Source: Shewanella sp. (GTDB lineage: Bacteria; Pseudomonadota; Gammaproteobacteria; Enterobacterales; Shewanellaceae). Taken from it: 34,734 nt of DNA. The notes under the pieces are model-generated. The model had not been told where the DNA came from. It searched no databases and saw nothing but the letters and a program-made list of their open reading frames with translations. Position numbers and translations under genes: made by a program. Within the stretch, counting starts at the first letter, position 1; every line of letters starts with the position of its first letter. The stretch is from assembly GCA_021462625.1 (NCBI GenBank), contig JAJNAU010000019.1, forward strand, positions 1 to 34,734. The letters run 5' to 3'. Of the stretch, positions 1 through 8,581 are shown piece by piece.

Positions 1-89
1 TGTAGAACAACTACACCACAATCGCGTTGCTTTGTATAAAACAACGACAAAGTGCTGCAAAAACCATCTTCAAAGGTCAACAGACCCTA
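1..89 (-). repeat. MITE family I, partial copy cut by the left window edge
   Basis: Read on the minus strand, bases 89 to 1 match the first 89 bases of the full element at 32182-32448 with only two mismatches by hand alignment. The end at position 89 is TAGGGTCTGTTGACC, the same terminal inverted repeat as in the full copy. It lies 4 bp beyond the oxyR stop codon, so it sits in the oxyR 3' flank. No coding capacity is visible. The rest of the element lies outside the window. The two copies are in opposite orientation. Confidence 0.85.
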
Positions 90-93
90 GCCA

Positions 94-1014
94 TCAGGCC
101 ACTTTTTGTTGGGATGTTTTCAGCAACTTTTCTATCTCAAGTCCCAGGTTACGGAAGGTTGAGATACGACTGGTAGTTTGTCGCCATACCAGCCCTATGT
201 CCCGATAGGGGGCTTCTCCGGGAGGATTGATCACCTGTAATTCAGTATCATTGAGGATCCCGGCATCAATCGCCATCTGCGGCAGGAAAGTCGTCCCGAG
301 TTTACTGTTCACCATCTGCACCAGAGTATGCAAACTGGTAGCGGCAAATGGGTTCACCTTGGCACTGTCACTTAACTGGCAGGCGCCTATCGCATGTCCT
401 GTAATACAGTGCTCGCTCTGCAGCAAAAAGATACTCTCGTCAGGCAGCAGTTGATAATCCACAGGATCATGAAAGTCAGCCTGGAGATCTTTGTGTACCA
501 CCATCTTAAAAGGGTCGACGCCCACTTTCATCTTGTGGTAACCACGGGTATCCACAGGCAATGCCAGCAACAGCAAATCCAATTCCCCTTTACCCAGCGA
601 CTCGAGTAATCTATCGGTGGTGTCCTCCTTGAGTAACAGGGTTAGCTGTGGATAGGTATACTGGCAGTGACGCACCACCCGACTGAGCAAAAACGGCGCA
701 ATGGTGGGAATGCAACCCAAACGGATTTCTCCGGTCATGGGTTCGCCCTGGTTGCGGACCAACTCCACCAAATCATCAACATCAGTGAGTAACTTACGGG
801 AGCGCAATACCACTTCTTCACCAATTGCAGTGAACATAAATGACTTATGATCCCGCTCAATCAATTGATGCCCCAATTGCTCTTCCAGATTCTGAATACC
901 ACTGGACAGCGTCGACTGGCTGACGTGGCAGACTTTGGCTGCACGATTAAAGTTTTGTTGCTGATGAAGATTCACCAGGTAGAACAGGTTTTTCAGACTG
1001 GGCAAGTGTTTCAT
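94..1014 (-). CDS. oxyR: OxyR, LysR-type hydrogen peroxide sensor/regulator
   Basis: A 306-residue LysR-family protein with an N-terminal winged helix-turn-helix (about residues 5-62) and a C-terminal sensing domain (about 92-300). The diagnostic feature is a pair of cysteines, C203 and C212, spaced exactly as the redox pair C199/C208 of E. coli OxyR and set in a similar context (EHCITGHAIGAC). In that family oxidation by H2O2 forms a disulfide and turns on catalase, peroxidase and iron-homeostasis genes. Length matches the family (about 305). ATG start. It is transcribed away from the ECF remnant, and a MITE starts 4 bp past its stop. LysR regulators often control themselves from the upstream region (1015 onward), but I could not identify an operator. 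The OxyR call, rather than a generic LysR regulator, rests on the two cysteines. Confidence 0.93.
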   Translation of the reverse strand: MKHLPSLKNLFYLVNLHQQQNFNRAAKVCHVSQSTLSSGIQNLEEQLGHQLIERDHKSFMFTAIGEEVVLRSRKLLTDVDDLVELVRNQGEPMTGEIRLGCIPTIAPFLLSRVVRHCQYTYPQLTLLLKEDTTDRLLESLGKGELDLLLLALPVDTRGYHKMKVGVDPFKMVVHKDLQADFHDPVDYQLLPDESIFLLQSEHCITGHAIGACQLSDSAKVNPFAATSLHTLVQMVNSKLGTTFLPQMAIDAGILNDTELQVINPPGEAPYRDIGLVWRQTTSRISTFRNLGLEIEKLLKTSQQKVA

Positions 1015-1369
1015 TTAATCGATTACCTTTTGCTGTTTGCACCTGATTTTTTAACTCTTCGCACTCTAGCACATTTCATCTGGTGAAAAAGCCAATTCAG
1101 ATCAAACTGACTGCCAAGCAGTCATAAAAATGTATGGTCCACCCCGTTGTTGTAAAGCCACAAATTTCCCAATGACGGGGCTGGCTTGCGCTAATGTGTT
1201 TAGGGTTTCTGATGGGAGGCTCTGGCATCCCGTTCTATGATAAGTTCCGCGCCGGATTATCCTCAAAAAGCCCAAGGAAGGTGCGACATACCAGCGCTAC
1301 GCTCTTTCACATAGCCTTGCCTTATCCGATGCATGGCAGAGATAATCTGTTCATCCTCAGATTTGATAG
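1015..1369. other. Intergenic: oxyR upstream region and decayed 5' part of the ECF sigma locus
   Basis: No convincing gene. It must contain the oxyR promoter on the minus strand. Toward the right it leads into the truncated sigma-factor frame that opens at 1370 after a TAG stop, so part of it may be eroded sigma-factor sequence; I could not recognise sigma region 2 in any frame. A 13-bp stretch at 1274-1286, AAGGAAGGTGCGA, equals the inner part of the MITE family II terminus, which may be a remnant or chance. The 77-codon open frame at 1194-1427 has no family resemblance and overlaps the sigma frame, so I do not call it. Confidence 0.5.
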
Positions 1370-1573
1370 GCACAAATCACATCGAAGGACGAGATGCCGC
1401 AGGTGCAAAAAGAGGCCTTTTTGCTGAATTGTGAAATCGGACTTCCGGCAAGGGTGGTGGCTGATATTGTGGGGATCAGTCATGAAGCTGGGAAAAGCCG
1501 TATCCGTTACGCCTATCAGAGATTAAAAGCGTGTGTGGCGGCCAAGTGGGAGGCAAACAGTGGCAGAGCATGA
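1370..1573 (+). pseudogene. Truncated ECF-type sigma factor, region 4 only
   Basis: An open frame without a proper start, running from just after a TAG (1367-1369) to TGA (1571-1573). It encodes the C-terminal helix-turn-helix (sigma region 4) of an ECF sigma factor: DEMPQVQKEAFLLNCEIGLP, then a second helix ending GKSRIRYAYQRLKACV, matching the family pattern LPxxQREAFLL...G...KSRxRYAxxxLR. A complete ECF sigma factor is about 160-200 residues and carries region 2 for -10 recognition and core binding; that half is missing, so the product could not work as a sigma factor. The downstream gene starts inside its 3' end (GTG at 1560), the usual coupling for a sigma/anti-sigma pair. Likely the surviving tail of a degraded gene; an assembly error upstream is the alternative. 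Confidence 0.7.
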
Positions 1574-2157
1574 GTTAACAGAGACACAGGAAATCCATCA
1601 GCTGTATTTGCACCGGGCCAAAGAGAGGCCACCGCCAGCACTGGATGCCTTGATTGGCGCTGTCACGACTGCACATGGGTGAGCAACAAGCAGATCAGAA
1701 GCCGCCCAAACGCGGGCTGTCACCTTGGTTATGGTCGAGTGCGGCATCGGTCTTGATTATTATAGGTCTGAGTCTTTACTTGCCTGAGCTTAACGATCCG
1801 TCAGTTGAGCGCCCTGCGATGAGTTCCTCTAAGCCGATAATGATGCACAGTATTGGCTCTGATAAGGCGATTGAGCTCAGTTTGTCCCAGACACAGGATC
1901 CCACTGTCAGCCCAGCAGTCACACCAGCGCCAACAAGGCAGGCTGAGCCAGTGGCGGCTGGAAAAGTGAATGCTGCAAAGTTAGCTGAAACCCTGCAGCG
2001 AATAATAGAAGTCTATTTGGCTCAGGGCAAGCGGGATATAGCCCGGGAGCTTTATCAATCAATCGCAGGCAAGTTTGCGCGCCTTGCCGACGATAATCCT
2101 GAGAAACGCCGGTTTGTGCAATTGGGCAGGCACCTTAAACTTGTCGGTTCACCTTAA
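1560..2157 (+). pseudogene. Frameshifted probable anti-sigma factor (single-pass membrane protein)
   Basis: Two overlapping frames appear to be one gene. The first starts at GTG 1560 after a strong ribosome binding site (GGGAGG, 1548-1553), overlaps the sigma stop, and reads 40 codons to TGA at 1680-1682, ending its recognisable part in PPPALDALI near 1655. The second frame, open from 1654 to 2157, has only a TTG with no ribosome binding site and continues naturally with LALSRLHMGEQQ. A net +1 shift around 1652-1658 would rejoin them into about 198 residues. The second part has a hydrophobic span at about residues 27-46 (LWSSAASVLIIIGLSLYL) and a polar tail, suiting a cytoplasmic domain, one membrane helix and a periplasmic tail. 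The anti-sigma role is inferred from position after a sigma gene; no conserved anti-sigma motif was seen. Confidence 0.6.
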
Positions 2158-2192
2158 CAAAAAATCCCGGGTCAGCCGGGATTTTTTGTTTG
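2158..2192. terminator. Bidirectional Rho-independent terminator
   Basis: The hairpin AATCCCGG / CCGGGATT is flanked by an A-run on the left and a T-run on the right. It lies immediately after the stop of the anti-sigma remnant (+) and 14 bp beyond the rdgC stop (-), so it can serve both convergent transcripts. Confidence 0.85.
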
Positions 2193-2205
2193 GGGACAAT
2201 GCTGT

Positions 2206-3117
2206 TTATTCGGTGCCTTCCAGTCCGCCCAATGCCTTGATAGTGGACTCCAGCAGGGCAATCAGCTCGCTGCTCATCATGGCAAAGTCGGCATCCAGTC
2301 TTGCCAGGGGATCTTCATTGCCAAGCTCATCATTGCCGGCGCGGAATTCTTCAGAGAATTTCAGGCGCTTGAGACTGACATCTGAGCCCAGCAGAAAGGC
2401 AACTGACTGACCGAAATGCAGCGCCAGTTTGTGCACCTGCTTACCGGTTTCCAGGTGCGCCAATACTTCATCTTCAGCCAAATCCTGCTGCTTGAAGCGT
2501 ACGATACCGCCTTCGTCGGCAATCGCTTTGAGCTCGGCCTCATCCTGAATGGTAAAAGGCTCAGGCGCACTGCCCGCTTTGAGCCACTCGGTCATTTGCT
2601 GCTCCAGTGGGGTGGCGAAGGAGACAGGGATTACAGGCAGACTGCCCAGGGCTTTACGCAGCAGCGCCAGCAGTTCTTCGGCCTTGGTTGCGCTGGAGCT
2701 GTCGACCAGAACCAGTTGCTGCTCAGGCAGGATAAGCGCCTGAATGTGTGATCGGCGGGAGAAGGCTCTTGGCAGCAGAGTGGTGGTGATTTCGTCCTTT
2801 AAGGCATCTTTTTCTTTTTTGGTCAGCTTGCGGTTTTCTTCGCTTTCCAGCTGGCTGACCTTATCTTCCAGCGCTTCTTTTACCACAGCGGATGGAAGAA
2901 TTTTCTCCTCCTTGGTGGCCGCAATCAGATGTCGGTTATTGGCACTGTGAACCAGAGTCTCTCCATGTTTCCCCATGGCATTGGAAAAGCCGAATTTACT
3001 GACATCCTGGCTTGAGCAAGGCATAAAACGAAATTCGGTCAGTGCTTTTTCCAGGCTTTCGCTATCAATGGAGAAAGGCTTATTAAAACGATAGAGAGTG
3101 AGATTTTTAAACCACAT
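2206..3117 (-). CDS. rdgC: RdgC, recombination-associated DNA-binding protein
   Basis: 303 residues, the same length as E. coli RdgC. The N-terminus [15 protein letters not shown] and the segment [15 protein letters not shown] are typical of the family, as is the C-terminal acidic and Leu-rich end. RdgC is known as a ring-shaped dimer that encircles double-stranded DNA and restrains RecA; it acts at the nucleoid. ATG start at 3117. It appears to be transcribed alone: divergent from the porin upstream, and ending at a shared terminator. Confidence 0.95.
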   Translation of the reverse strand: MWFKNLTLYRFNKPFSIDSESLEKALTEFRFMPCSSQDVSKFGFSNAMGKHGETLVHSANNRHLIAATKEEKILPSAVVKEALEDKVSQLESEENRKLTKKEKDALKDEITTTLLPRAFSRRSHIQALILPEQQLVLVDSSSATKAEELLALLRKALGSLPVIPVSFATPLEQQMTEWLKAGSAPEPFTIQDEAELKAIADEGGIVRFKQQDLAEDEVLAHLETGKQVHKLALHFGQSVAFLLGSDVSLKRLKFSEEFRAGNDELGNEDPLARLDADFAMMSSELIALLESTIKALGGLEGTE

Positions 3118-3485
3118 CGGACTGACCCCAGTTCAAATTGAAAAGGAGGGCAGTGTATGTCATCGCAGCGGTCGGGTAAAGGAAGCCAGAGGGGGAAAAT
3201 CTGCGGTGTTTTGATAACGTTTTGGTAACTGAATTTCGATTGTTAAAGGTCATTCATTCTTAAGTTCAGCATTGGGATATTAATGTTAATGACAATCTGG
3301 TGGCAGTTTTATTCAGGTTTGGCCGTTTCTTGGCGCATTTTATTTAAAAAATCCCCGCAAGTTGTAAATTTTTTAAAAGTGAGCATCAACTTGGTGAATT
3401 GAAATGATTTTGCAACATTTGGGTGGGAAACTGGCTTCGCTGAAAAATGATATGGATTAATACCCATTACTTAAAGGATGAAATA
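3118..3485. other. Intergenic region between rdgC and the porin
   Basis: AT-rich and gene-free; it must hold divergent promoters for rdgC (-) and the porin (+). A weak PhoB-box-like sequence can be read on the minus strand at 3289-3306 (about 12 of 18 matches to the E. coli Pho box), which is not enough to call it. No clear sigma-70 promoter pair stands out. Confidence 0.4.
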
Positions 3486-4448
3486 ATGAACACCTTGACT
3501 AAATCACTGCTCACTTCTGCCTTTGCTGTGACTCTGGTTTCCAGCGTGCAGGCTGAGGATGCCATGACTGTGTACGGTAAATTGAATATTACAGCACAAT
3601 CCAATGACGTTCAGGGCAATTCCAAAACTGAAATTCAAAGCAATGCATCCCGTTTTGGAGTAAAGGGTGCTGTCGATTTGGGTAATAACCTGGAAGCTTT
3701 CTATGCCATTGAGTATGAAGTGGATACCGGTGCCGATACCAAAGATAACTTCAAAGCCCGTAATCAATACGTGGGTCTGAAAGGTAGCTTTGGTTTGTTA
3801 TCTCTGGGCCGCAATGACACTCTGCTGAAGCAGTCTCAGGGTAAAGTTGACCAGTTCAGTGACCTGAGCGGTGACTTGAAAAACCTGTTTAAAGGCGAAA
3901 ACAGAATGGCTCAAACTGCCACTTACATGACGCCTGCATTCAGTAACGTTAAATTTGGTGTGACCTATGTGGCTGAAGCGGATGCCGATCAGGATTACAC
4001 CTATATAAATGGTGCCGGTGAACCCATTCTTAAAGAAACTGATGGTTTCAGTGTTGCCGGTATGTATGGTGATGCCTCTCTGAAGAGCACTTCTGTTTAT
4101 TTTGCCGTGGCTTATGACTCTGAAGTGAAAGGTTATGACATTCTGCGTGCCACTGCTCAGGGTAAACTCGCCGGTTTGAAGATTGGTGGTATGTATCAGC
4201 AGCAGGAAAAAAGTGAAAACGGTGATCCCAACTCAGGTTACCTGTTAAGTCTGGCCTATGATATCGACGCTGTGACGCTGAAAGGACAGTATCAGGATAT
4301 GGAGGATTTGGGCAGTTCCTGGTCAGTTGGCGCAGATTATAAGCTGGCCAGACCGACTAAACTACTGGCTTTCTATACTCAGCGTGGGTACGATGCCAAG
4401 CCAAAAGATGACAACTATATCGGTATCGGCATTTCTCACTCATTCTGA
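3486..4448 (+). CDS. Gram-negative outer-membrane porin (general diffusion type)
   Basis: 320 residues from ATG 3486, chosen over the upstream in-frame ATG at 3447 because AAGGATG (3474-3480) is well placed as a ribosome binding site and the protein then begins with a clean signal peptide (MNTLTKSLLTSAFAVTLVSS, cleaved after VQA). The mature part opens with DAMTVYGKLNI and ends in a C-terminal Phe (ISHSF), the beta-barrel signature recognised by the BAM complex. Motifs such as SRFGVKG and NQYVGLKGSFG...LGRNDT are classic for the trimeric OmpC/PhoE-like porins of Alteromonadales and Vibrionales, which let small solutes cross the outer membrane. It is followed by a terminator and then phoB; that neighbourhood suggests, but does not prove, phosphate-responsive expression. 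Confidence 0.9.
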   Translation: MNTLTKSLLTSAFAVTLVSSVQAEDAMTVYGKLNITAQSNDVQGNSKTEIQSNASRFGVKGAVDLGNNLEAFYAIEYEVDTGADTKDNFKARNQYVGLKGSFGLLSLGRNDTLLKQSQGKVDQFSDLSGDLKNLFKGENRMAQTATYMTPAFSNVKFGVTYVAEADADQDYTYINGAGEPILKETDGFSVAGMYGDASLKSTSVYFAVAYDSEVKGYDILRATAQGKLAGLKIGGMYQQQEKSENGDPNSGYLLSLAYDIDAVTLKGQYQDMEDLGSSWSVGADYKLARPTKLLAFYTQRGYDAKPKDDNYIGIGISHSF

Positions 4449-4476
4449 TGTGAGTATGACCGGACCTGTTCTGACC

Positions 4477-4503
4477 AAAGGCGCCTGCGGGCGTCTTTCT
4501 GCT
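4477..4503 (+). terminator. Probable Rho-independent terminator after the porin
   Basis: The 9-bp stem AAAGGCGCC / GGCGTCTTT (one G-T pair, loop TGCG) is followed by a T/C-rich tract. It begins 28 bp after the porin stop and separates the porin from phoB. Confidence 0.6.
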
Positions 4504-4674
4504 TTGGTGCGCCGGCAAATCAGGAGATTTATTTAAAAATAACCTGATAACCTGCGATAGGGCCGGTATCCTGAGCCTGTATTCGCTCTTATGTCGCGTA
4601 AAGTTGTAGGGATGATTGAGTTATTCTTTTAATATTCCACATGATTTTTTCGATACTACCGCCGTATCATAATT

Positions 4675-4692
4675 TTGTAATAAAACTGACCA
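4675..4692 (+). promoter_or_regulatory. Pho box upstream of phoB
   Basis: TTGTAATAAAACTGACCA matches the E. coli Pho box CTGTCATAAAACTGTCAC at about 13 of 18 positions, including the AT-rich centre and the second half-site. A possible -10 (TACAAA, 4705-4710) lies 12 bp downstream, the usual arrangement when PhoB replaces -35 recognition. It implies autoregulation of phoB. Confidence 0.65.
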
Positions 4693-4738
4693 ATAATGGC
4701 GCCATACAAAATTTGGTACACTGACAGATAAGCTGATT

Positions 4739-5428
4739 ATGACTGCTAGGATACTGATTGTTGAAGATGAGTTGGCCATTCGCGAGATGCTGACTTTTGT
4801 GCTGGAACAGCATGGTTTCAGTATCTGTGCTGCCGAAGACTTTGATTCCGCTGTTGCCCTGATGACGGAACCTTATCCGGATCTGATCCTGCTGGACTGG
4901 ATGTTCCCCGGTGGCAGTGGTATTCAGCTGGCGAAGAAACTGAAGCAGGATGAGTATTCCAGACTGATCCCCATCATTATGTTGACGGCCCGGGGTGAAG
5001 AGGAAGATAAAGTCAAAGGGCTGGAAGTGGGCGCGGATGACTATATTACCAAGCCATTCTCACCCAAGGAGCTGGTGGCCCGCATTAAAGCAGTGCTGCG
5101 CAGGGCAGCACCAACCCGTCTGGAAGAGACTATAGATGTGCAGGGCCTGAAACTGGATCCGGTCAGCCACCGGGTAACTGTGGGTGAAACTGTGCTGGAT
5201 ATGGGGCCGACCGAATTTCGCCTGCTGCATTTCTTTATGACCCATCCCGAGCGGGTATACAGCCGTGAGCAACTGCTGGACAATGTTTGGGGTACCAATG
5301 TGTATGTTGAAGACAGAACTGTGGATGTGCACATCCGGCGCCTGCGTAAAGCGGTTGAAATGTCGGGACATGATAAATTTATCCAGACAGTGCGCGGCGC
5401 GGGTTATCGTTTTTCAACGCGGATCTAG
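4739..5428 (+). CDS. phoB: PhoB, phosphate regulon response regulator
   Basis: 229 residues, as in E. coli PhoB. The N-terminal receiver domain (about 3-118) has the acidic pocket E9/D10, the phospho-acceptor D53 in [11 protein letters not shown], and the conserved Lys in [10 protein letters not shown]. The C-terminal OmpR-type winged helix (about 130-228) includes [10 protein letters not shown] and the recognition segment [21 protein letters not shown](F/L)PG.SG around the Asp is characteristic of PhoB rather than other OmpR-family regulators. Phosphorylated by PhoR when phosphate is scarce, it binds Pho boxes and activates the Pho regulon. phoR follows 36 bp downstream, so the two are probably co-transcribed; a Pho box precedes phoB. 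Confidence 0.96.
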   Translation: MTARILIVEDELAIREMLTFVLEQHGFSICAAEDFDSAVALMTEPYPDLILLDWMFPGGSGIQLAKKLKQDEYSRLIPIIMLTARGEEEDKVKGLEVGADDYITKPFSPKELVARIKAVLRRAAPTRLEETIDVQGLKLDPVSHRVTVGETVLDMGPTEFRLLHFFMTHPERVYSREQLLDNVWGTNVYVEDRTVDVHIRRLRKAVEMSGHDKFIQTVRGAGYRFSTRI

Positions 5429-5464
5429 ACTGTTGATAGCAAGGACTGTCCTGTCGGTCCCAGA

Positions 5465-6784
5465 GTGATTTTATACATGTTTAATAGTTATTCCGGCTAC
5501 AGGCTGTTTACCCGTTTGGCGTTTTACGCTGTCCTTGCGTTGGTTACCGGACTGCTGCTGAATGAAGTCGTGCTGGTGTTGTTGGTTGCGGCGGTATTGT
5601 TGTTGGCCTGGCATTACCGTCAGCTGCAGCGACTTACCCACTGGTTGTGGCGTGACCGCCGGCTGACTCCGCCCCATGGCAGTGGTAGTTGGGAAGGTGT
5701 GTTTAACGGTATTTACCGACTGCAGGGCAAAAATCGTCGCAAAGTCAATCAGTTGATCGGTCTCCTTGGGCGTTTCCGACAAGGTGCGGAGGCCTTACCG
5801 GATGCCGTTGTAGTGCTGGATTCAGATCACAATATTGTTTGGTGCAACAAGCTGGCGCAATTGATGTTGGGGTTGGTTTGGCCCCAGGATTCCAACCAGC
5901 GACTGGACAACCTTATCCGACATCCTGATTTTATTACTTATCTGCATAAAGGTGAGTTCAGAGCTCCGCTTGAGTTGGCCTCGCCTGTGACTGAGCGCCG
6001 CACCCTCGAAGTCCGCCTGATCTCCTACGGTGACCGTCAGCTGTTGCTCATTGCCCGGGACATTACCCGTATCCGCAAACTCGAAGGGATGCGTCGTGAC
6101 TTTGTTGCCAACGTGTCTCATGAACTGAAAACGCCTTTGACCGTGCTGCAGGGCTATCTGGAAATGCTGGAAACCATGGCAGAGTCAGATCCGCTGCAAA
6201 GCCGGCCGCTGGAAATGATGCAACAGCAGACCCGACGTATGCAGTCCATGGTTGAGCAGTTGTTGGTGTTGTCGCGCATTGAAGATACGGTGGATATCGA
6301 TCTTGAGCAGACGGTTAACACTCGGCAGTTGATGGGTATCCTCAAAGATGAAGCGCAGGCTCTGTCGCAGGGGTTGCATCAGCTGGATTTTTACTGTCAG
6401 CAGGGGCTGGATACCCATGGCTGTGAACTACAGTTGCGCAGTGCCTGCTCTAACCTGATTGCCAATGCCATACGGTACACTGAGCCGGGGGGGAGTATCA
6501 GCGTTCGCTGGGAGATGGTTGCCGGAGGGGCCCGTTTCAGTGTCACAGATTCGGGGATTGGTATTGCGCCTCAGCATATCAGCAGGCTGACAGAGCGTTT
6601 CTACCGGGTAGACAGTGCCCGCTCCAGACAATCCGGCGGCAGTGGCCTGGGCCTGGCGATTGTCAAACACGCCCTTGGTCATCACCACAGCGAACTGCAG
6701 GTGATCAGTGAACCCAACAGGGGCAGTACATTCAGCTTTGTGATTCCGGCGCATCTTCTGGCCAGAACGCCCCAGACTGTTTAA
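5465..6784 (+). CDS. phoR: PhoR, phosphate regulon sensor histidine kinase
   Basis: 439 residues. Two hydrophobic segments lie close together at the N-terminus (about 15-32 and 34-49) with almost no periplasmic loop, as in PhoR. A PAS domain follows (about 105-205; LPDAVVVLDSDHNIVWCN), then the HisKA dimerisation domain with phospho-acceptor H219 in NVSHELKTPL, and a HATPase domain with N-box (NLIANAIRYTEPGG), G1 (DSGIGI) and G2 (GGSGLGLAIV). It phosphorylates PhoB when the Pst transporter signals low phosphate. The reading frame opens with GTG at 5465; an ATG four codons in (5477) is an alternative start. All catalytic boxes are intact. Confidence 0.95.
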   Translation: MILYMFNSYSGYRLFTRLAFYAVLALVTGLLLNEVVLVLLVAAVLLLAWHYRQLQRLTHWLWRDRRLTPPHGSGSWEGVFNGIYRLQGKNRRKVNQLIGLLGRFRQGAEALPDAVVVLDSDHNIVWCNKLAQLMLGLVWPQDSNQRLDNLIRHPDFITYLHKGEFRAPLELASPVTERRTLEVRLISYGDRQLLLIARDITRIRKLEGMRRDFVANVSHELKTPLTVLQGYLEMLETMAESDPLQSRPLEMMQQQTRRMQSMVEQLLVLSRIEDTVDIDLEQTVNTRQLMGILKDEAQALSQGLHQLDFYCQQGLDTHGCELQLRSACSNLIANAIRYTEPGGSISVRWEMVAGGARFSVTDSGIGIAPQHISRLTERFYRVDSARSRQSGGSGLGLAIVKHALGHHHSELQVISEPNRGSTFSFVIPAHLLARTPQTV

Positions 6785-6829
6785 CCCCTTTCCAGTCAAC
6801 CTGATTTTCGGGTATCCGCTGTAATCTTT

Positions 6830-6847
6830 TTGTCATAAAAGAGTCAT
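6830..6847 (+). promoter_or_regulatory. Pho box upstream of pstS
   Basis: TTGTCATAAAAGAGTCAT matches the E. coli Pho box at about 14 of 18 positions, with a perfect TGTCATAAAA first half. It lies 73 bp before the pstS start, consistent with PhoB-dependent transcription of pstS separately from phoBR. Confidence 0.75.
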
Positions 6848-6919
6848 TGCGACGTCACACAGTGAATAAATACTGACCACAGTCAATTACAACTAGTTTG
6901 TCAACTTTCGGAGATGAAA

Positions 6920-7891
6920 ATGAAACTTAAGCAACTCGTCGGCGCAATGACACTGACAGCTGCAGGACTGTTCGCGACTTCCGTATCAGCGGCACTGGAT
7001 CCACAGTTACCCAATTATGAAAAGAGCAGTGGCGTATCGGGCAACCTGTCGTCAGTCGGTTCAGACACGCTGGCGAATATGATGACTCTGTGGGCAGAAG
7101 AGTTTAAGCACATTTATCCCAATGTGAACATTCAAATCCAGGCTGCTGGTTCTTCTACTGCGCCACCGGCGTTAACCGAAGGCACTTCTCAGTTTGGCCC
7201 GATGAGCCGCAAAATGAAGCCGAATGAAATTGAGGCTTTCGAGAAGCGCTATGGCTATCAGCCAACCATGATCCGTGTGGCTATCGATGCACTGGCCGTG
7301 TTTGTTCACAAAGACAACCCAATCAAAGGGCTCAGCCTGGAACAGGTTGATGGTATTTTCTCCTCGACTCACAAGTGTGGCGATAGGAATATCGACCGCT
7401 GGGGCCAGCTGGAACTGACCGGGTCATGGGAAAAGCGCGACATTCAGTTGTATGGCCGTAACTCAGTGTCTGGCACTTATGGTTATTTCAAGGAAAAAGC
7501 ACTGTGTAAAGGCGACTTCAAGAGCAATGTTAACGAGCAGCCGGGGAGTGCTTCTGTGGTGCAGTCTGTGTCGCAGTCACTCAATGCTATCGGTTATTCA
7601 GGAATCGGTTACAAAACTGCAGGTGTGAAAGCTGTTGCTCTGTCCAAAAAAGGTAATGCCTATATCGCGGCCACTCCGGAAAATGCGGCCAATGGCAGTT
7701 ATCCACTGTCGCGTTACCTGTATGTATACATCAATAAGCATCCCAACAAGTCTTTAGCGCCAATGGAACGCGAGTTTATCCGCTTTATTCTGTCCAAGCA
7801 GGGGCAGAAAGTTGTTGAAAAAGATGGTTATGTATCTGTGCCAATGCGTGTTGTTTCCAAAGAGTTGCAAAAGGCCGGTATCAGTCTGTAA
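6920..7891 (+). CDS. pstS: PstS-family periplasmic phosphate-binding protein
   Basis: 323 residues from ATG 6920; the in-frame ATG at 6914 directly abuts the ribosome binding site (CGGAG, 6909-6913), whereas 6920 has 6-nt spacing. Signal peptide [18 protein letters not shown], cleavage near SVSA. Phosphate-pocket segments are visible: [19 protein letters not shown] near residue 75, GPMSRKM, and the loop [14 protein letters not shown]. This is the PBP2-like PstS type common in marine Gammaproteobacteria rather than the E. coli type. The protein delivers phosphate to the PstCAB ABC transporter, which is not encoded here: a terminator and repeats follow, so pstS is a stand-alone unit. A Pho box precedes it. 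Confidence 0.92.
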   Translation: MKLKQLVGAMTLTAAGLFATSVSAALDPQLPNYEKSSGVSGNLSSVGSDTLANMMTLWAEEFKHIYPNVNIQIQAAGSSTAPPALTEGTSQFGPMSRKMKPNEIEAFEKRYGYQPTMIRVAIDALAVFVHKDNPIKGLSLEQVDGIFSSTHKCGDRNIDRWGQLELTGSWEKRDIQLYGRNSVSGTYGYFKEKALCKGDFKSNVNEQPGSASVVQSVSQSLNAIGYSGIGYKTAGVKAVALSKKGNAYIAATPENAANGSYPLSRYLYVYINKHPNKSLAPMEREFIRFILSKQGQKVVEKDGYVSVPMRVVSKELQKAGISL

Positions 7892-7990
7892 GTCGAAATG
7901 CTGGTGAAAAACCTCCTGCGGGATAACAGCATTCAGTTAAGCGAGTCGCCGTGCTTGAACTGAATGGGGTACTGTGTTTTTGAGATACCC

Positions 7991-8023
7991 ACGGTCCGAC
8001 TTTTGGGCCGTTTTCTCTTTTTT
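7991..8023 (+). terminator. Rho-independent terminator after pstS
   Basis: Stem ACGGTCC / GGGCCGT (one G-T pair, 7-nt loop) followed by TTTCTCTTTTTT. It begins 99 bp after the pstS stop. Confidence 0.75.
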
Positions 8024-8438
8024 GGCAGGATGTAACGTTTCACTCTTTACCGCATTTTTTCAGTTTGCCAGGAGTGCTGTCAGGGGAAGTAATCGCACCG
8101 CAAAGGAATTCATTCTGATTTTTGCAATGACGTGAAAAAGCTAAGGAAGGTGCGAATAAGTCCCGTGCCTGCTCTGCGAGTGATGACAGCGTCGAGATGC
8201 GCGACGCAGCTCGACGTTAATAGCCTGAGTTCTTAGCAAGAGCGGCAACCAAGCAGATAGGGCTGTCAGCCTTGCCTTTCGGGGCTTTCGGGCAAACACG
8301 ATTGCTGTGGTATTGCGCTTTGAAAGGCAACCCGCCTTGCTGCACCTGAATACCTTGAACTCGAATTTACCCGTAAGCCAGAGCGGTGCGACAATGCTGT
8401 TCACTTAGTATGTTTCCGTTACGTTTGAAAGAGAAAGA

Positions 8439-8537
8439 TTGAACCACGAAGGACACGAAGACCACGAAGGAAAGCTTTTCATTGCTATCCCTTCGTGTCC
8501 TCTGTGTAGCGAGCGAAGTGAGCGCTTCGTGGTGAAC
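8439..8537. repeat. ACCACGAAGGACACGAAG palindromic repeat
   Basis: The left arm carries AACCACGAAGGACACGAAG followed by ACCACGAAGG, and the right arm has CCTTCGTGTCC and CTTCGTGGTGAA, which are complementary in order. Together they could form an interrupted hairpin or cruciform. An 18-bp GCGAGCGAAGTGAGCG stretch interrupts the right arm. Repeats of this ACCACGAAGG kind are widespread in proteobacterial intergenic DNA. It lies within the nested IS4-like MITE. Confidence 0.6.
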
Positions 8538-8553
8538 TGCTTTTCAAAAACAA

Positions 8554-8581
8554 AAAGAGCCCTGCTTTAGCAGAGCTCTTT
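8554..8581 (-). terminator. Terminator-like hairpin in the nested MITE
   Basis: Near-perfect stem AAAGAGC-CTGCT / AGCAG-GCTCTTT with a TT loop and one C/A mismatch. Read on the minus strand it is followed by TTTTTGTTTTTG, a good Rho-independent pattern. It lies 134 bp beyond the stop of the cyclase gene (8715) and would stop that transcript, although a MITE brought it in. Confidence 0.6.

Noticed and set aside
1194..1427. 77-codon frame overlapping the sigma remnant
   Set aside because: Arg/Lys/Cys-rich shadow of the sigma region-4 frame with no homology I recognise and no clear ribosome binding site.
3289..3306. Pho-box-like sequence before the porin
   Set aside because: Only about 12 of 18 matches, on the minus strand and far from the start; too weak compared with the phoB and pstS sites.
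8141..8404. Similar minus-strand open frames inside MITE copies A (8141-8404) and B (30560-30793)
   Set aside because: The two peptides differ at about 15 of 77 residues while the DNA differs at about 10 percent, so most changes alter the protein. That is not the pattern of purifying selection. One frame also reads into the nested insertion. Shared ancestry of the repeat explains both.
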